Shown here piece by piece: positions 61,140 through 64,000 of a DNA stretch of 64,000 nt; the first letter of the stretch is position 1, and every line of letters begins with the position of its first letter. Origin of the DNA: Sanguibacter keddieii (GTDB lineage: Bacteria; Actinomycetota; Actinomycetes; Actinomycetales; Actinomycetaceae); assembly GCF_001064145.1 (NCBI RefSeq), contig NZ_JVOJ01000007.1:43548-107547 (forward strand), read 5' to 3'. The position numbers and the translations under genes are program-made. The notes beneath the pieces were generated by a model, which was given only the letters and a program-made list of their open reading frames with translations, did no database searches and was not told where the DNA came from.

Positions 61140-64000
61140 ATGAGGAAGCGCAAGGATTCACACGACGGCTCTCCGGTCGGGGACACGAACATCCTCTTCG
61201 TCCCCGATTCCTCCGCCGACCCCTCAGCATCCGGAGTGGATGCCCTCATGGGAATGATCGACGAGGCCGGGGCTCCCCCGCAGACTCCCCCGCCCCCGGA
61301 GGTCCCCTCCTCGGAGGCGCGAACCGAGGTCATGGAGCCCGTCGTCACGCCGCACGCGACGACCGTGCCCGTGACCATGCCGCCCAGCATTCCTCCCAGC
61401 CACGCGGACGCCGACCAGGGCACCCCTGCCTCGTCGACGAATGACGAGAGCGCGGGGAATCCCCTGCCGCCCCCGCCCGCGCCCACGGCCGATGACGCCG
61501 CCACCAGCCCCGAGGAACCCGCCGACGAGGCCGAGGACAGCGCGTCGGAGAGCGCCACGAAGAACGACGGAGAGGCTACCACCGACGACGAGGACGCGGA
61601 CATCGAATCCGCCCCGTCCCCCGCTGCCGGTGAAATCGCTGCGACCCTGCCCGTGCGCCGCACGCGCCTGCCGCGCCCCGTCTTCATCGCGGACCGCATC
61701 CTGCCCGTGCGCCGCCGCCGCGAAGACCTCGTCGACGTCGTCATCTCCCTCATCGCGATCCTCATCATCTGGACGATCGGCACGGTGGCCAGCGCCACGA
61801 CGCACGGCGTCACCATGGACGTCCTACAATTCCAGCTCATCCGCCAGATCCTGATCCTGCCCGTCAGCCTGGTCGAGGGCCTCATCATCCTGATCACGCC
61901 AATCCTCGTGATCATCTCCCTCGCCTTGCGCAAGCGCCTCCAGGCGATCATTCAAGCCCTCGTGACCAGCGTCGTTGCGGCGATCGGCGGATGGATCATT
62001 GCCTTCTTGACCGGTCTACTGCCCGCTTACCTCACCGCACCGCTGAGCGTGGACCGCGCGATAGCTACGCAGGGCTCGCAGACCGGCAGTGTGATCGCCA
62101 TCAACTTGGTCATCGTCACCCTGTGTGCCCTGTTCACCTCCGCCGGCGAGGCCCAGTCAATGAAGGCGATCAAGTGGGGTTGGACGGGCCTGTGGATCAT
62201 TCTCGTTCTGGGCGTTCTGCGCTCCTCGATGACACTGCCCGTCGCCTTCATCTCCGTGTTCCTGGGGCGCGCTTTCGGCTCCGGCTCGCGGTGGGTCATG
62301 GGCTACGACGACCAGAGGGCGAAGGGCGCTAAGCTCGTCGAAGGCCTTCTCAGCATCGGTATCACGCCTTCGCGGATCGTGCGCACCGACATCGACACGA
62401 CCGAGGAACCGCTAGCCACGTGGGCCGTCGCAGAGAACTCGCGCGGCCACCTCACCCAGATGCCCGCCGACCTGGGCGACATGGGCGTCACGGTCACGCG
62501 CCGCCCGAATCAGGACCACCACCGTCACTACCAGGCGTGGAGCGACACGGGCCTCGCCTACGAGCTCATCGCCATGGACCCCGGCCAGGAGCTGACCGGC
62601 ACTCTCCTCGAGATGTGGAACAATCTGCGCCTGCGAGGCATCAGCCGATGGGTGTCGCCCTCGCTCAAGGCGCAAGCCGAGCGCTCCGCCTTCACGACGC
62701 TGCAGGCGCTGCGCGCCGGCGTGTTCACCCAGGAGCCGATCGGCATCGCCACCTCCGCGGACTCGATCATCTTGGTCATGTCCGCTCTGCCCCCGACGAC
62801 TCCGCTGACAGAGCTCGGCGAGGACGCAACGGACGAGGTCCTGGACCGCGCATGGGAGCAGCTGCACTTTGCGCATGCGCGCGGAATTTCGCACCGCGCT
62901 CTCACCCCCGAGGCCGTGGTCGTCGACTCGTCTTCGGACGTGTGGCTGCTGGATTGGGATTCCGGCGAGGTCGCGACCACCGAGCTGAACCAGTCCATCG
63001 ACATCGCACAGATGCTGGTCCTGACCGCGCTGGCAGTTGGCCCCGAGCGCGCGCTTGAGGCCGGTCGACGCTGCGTCGGCGAGGAAACGCTGATCGCGTG
63101 TGCCCCCGTCATCCAGAAGCCCGTTCTTCCCGCATCCATCAACCAGCGCCTGCGCCGTTCCGACCTGCTGGGCGAGCTGCGCGCGGCCCTCGTGGGCGAC
63201 TCCGAGGCGGAGACCGCGCCCACCGCCGACCTGCAGCGCTTCCGTCCGCGCACGATCTTCACGATCGCGGTGGCGTTCATCGCCGTCTTCATCGTCGTGG
63301 GCTCGCTGAACTTCAGCGACATCGTGACCACGGTCAAGAGCGCGAACCCGTGGTGGATGCTCGCTTCTGCCGTACTTGCCTGCCTCATCTGGGTCGGTTC
63401 CGCAGTCCCGCTTGTTGCTCTGTCGCCCGAGAAGCTGAGCCTGCGGGAGACGCTCGTCGCCCAGGTCGCAGCCTCGATTATTACGATCGTGGCGCCCGCC
63501 GGCGTGGGCCCCGCTGCCCTCAACCTGCGCTACCTGCGCAAGCGCCGCGTCCCCACCGCGATGGCGGTAACGACGGTGACGCTCATGCAGATTTCGCAGG
63601 CGCTCATCACGATCATCCTCCTGCTCCTCGTCATGGTGATCGCCGGATCGTCGCTGTCCGTGTCGGTCCCCTACGGCACCATCCTCGGTGTCGTCGCGCT
63701 CGTCGTGGTCGCGGTCGGCATCATCGTCGCAGTGCCGAAGGTGCGCCGCTGGATCTGGTCGAAGATTCAGCCGACCTGGCAGCAGGTCTACCCGCGCCTC
63801 CTGTGGATCATCGGCCAGCCTCGTCGCCTCGCTGCGGTCATGGGCGGCAACCTGCTGATGAACATCGGCTACGTGGGCTCGTTCTGGACGGCGCTGCTCG
63901 CCATGGGGGGTTCGCTGAACTTCTCCACGGTGTCGCTCACCTACTTAACGGCGAACGCGGCCGGCTCCTTTATCCCCTCGCCGGGCGGTATCGGTACCGT
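61140..64000 (+). CDS. Flippase-like lysylphosphatidylglycerol synthase membrane protein with kinase-like domain (partial)
   Basis: Open from ATG 61140 to the right end (953 codons, no stop in the window). Acidic disordered start (about 1-170), four or more membrane segments (200-390), a cytoplasmic domain ending HRALTPEAVVVD ... VWLLDWDSGEV that looks like a kinase catalytic loop without the usual Asp, and a C-terminal membrane domain of the MprF/AglD type ending PSPGGIGTV. Two word copies code for IDEAGAP and GTPASS. TAGGAT seven bases before the ATG suggests a leaderless message. Function uncertain: lipid transfer or flipping. Confidence 0.82.
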   Translation, partial: MRKRKDSHDGSPVGDTNILFVPDSSADPSASGVDALMGMIDEAGAPPQTPPPPEVPSSEARTEVMEPVVTPHATTVPVTMPPSIPPSHADADQGTPASSTNDESAGNPLPPPPAPTADDAATSPEEPADEAEDSASESATKNDGEATTDDEDADIESAPSPAAGEIAATLPVRRTRLPRPVFIADRILPVRRRREDLVDVVISLIAILIIWTIGTVASATTHGVTMDVLQFQLIRQILILPVSLVEGLIILITPILVIISLALRKRLQAIIQALVTSVVAAIGGWIIAFLTGLLPAYLTAPLSVDRAIATQGSQTGSVIAINLVIVTLCALFTSAGEAQSMKAIKWGWTGLWIILVLGVLRSSMTLPVAFISVFLGRAFGSGSRWVMGYDDQRAKGAKLVEGLLSIGITPSRIVRTDIDTTEEPLATWAVAENSRGHLTQMPADLGDMGVTVTRRPNQDHHRHYQAWSDTGLAYELIAMDPGQELTGTLLEMWNNLRLRGISRWVSPSLKAQAERSAFTTLQALRAGVFTQEPIGIATSADSIILVMSALPPTTPLTELGEDATDEVLDRAWEQLHFAHARGISHRALTPEAVVVDSSSDVWLLDWDSGEVATTELNQSIDIAQMLVLTALAVGPERALEAGRRCVGEETLIACAPVIQKPVLPASINQRLRRSDLLGELRAALVGDSEAETAPTADLQRFRPRTIFTIAVAFIAVFIVVGSLNFSDIVTTVKSANPWWMLASAVLACLIWVGSAVPLVALSPEKLSLRETLVAQVAASIITIVAPAGVGPAALNLRYLRKRRVPTAMAVTTVTLMQISQALITIILLLLVMVIAGSSLSVSVPYGTILGVVALVVVAVGIIVAVPKVRRWIWSKIQPTWQQVYPRLLWIIGQPRRLAAVMGGNLLMNIGYVGSFWTALLAMGGSLNFSTVSLTYLTANAAGSFIPSPGGIGT

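Noticed and set aside
61094-61951. Minus-strand open frame opposite the start of the flippase-like gene
   Set aside because: The plus-strand frame is continuous for over 950 codons with recognisable domains; the opposite frame is a shadow.

Overview
This window comes from a high-GC actinobacterium, most likely an oral or mucosal member of the Actinomycetaceae (Schaalia/Actinomyces type). That placement is an inference from base composition, WhiB and Crp regulators, a Tad pilus locus, ESX-type substrates with mycosin proteases, and many genes that appear leaderless. Nothing in the window names the species. Gene order from about 15.9 to 27.2 kb (ssd, tadA, tadBC, flp, tadE; HAD-IB phosphatase; alpha/beta hydrolase; crp; whiB4; ponA2; metallophosphoesterase) follows, from memory, the Mycobacterium tuberculosis Rv3654c-Rv3683 region.

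Layout. 0-5 kb: PAP2 phosphatase, two coupled YbjN proteins and an MrfA-type helicase. 5.2-11.8 kb: a three-gene type VII secretion-linked cassette (WXG100-like protein, large PPE/LXG-like protein, mycosin) present twice in tandem. 11.8-12.3 kb: non-coding run of inverted repeats. 12.4-17 kb: Tad/Flp pilus operon on the minus strand. 17-27 kb: conserved envelope and regulator block ending in tRNA-Pro(CGG). 27.5-30.4 kb: paralogous small lipoproteins, one of them a remnant. 30.7-40.2 kb: BASS transporter, YwiC-like protein, aromatic/histidinol-phosphate aminotransferase, a WXG100 protein next to a lipase, purB, and a second lipase operon. 40.3-43.6 kb: copper-responsive csoR-copZ-copA. 43.7-45 kb: a solitary mycosin that has lost its catalytic Asp. 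45-48.4 kb: DUF2079 protein, glycosyltransferase, DUF5926. 48.7-54.5 kb: FGGY kinase, TetR, hydrolase, HAD phosphatase, serS. 54.8-64 kb: lipid kinase, a 0.9 kb non-coding array of structured modules, pheA, DUF6541, DedA, and a flippase-like protein with a kinase-like domain that runs off the right end.

Four things deserve attention. (1) The duplicated WXG/PPE-like/mycosin cassette has a decayed third copy 32 kb away, where the mycosin lacks Asp and a 17-codon tail of the missing upstream gene survives in another frame. (2) A 12-base core, ACGAGGCCGGGG, recurs at least 13 times exactly, on both strands, in intergenic hairpins and inside flexible protein linkers; it behaves like an uptake-sequence or other dispersed recognition word. 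(3) Intergenic modules at 56.2-56.9 kb and 11.8-12.2 kb are built from oppositely oriented copies of a short word, and two modules show a compensatory base-pair change. (4) Paired DnaA-box-like sites spaced exactly 30 or 60 bp lie upstream of three minus-strand surface or secretion operons.
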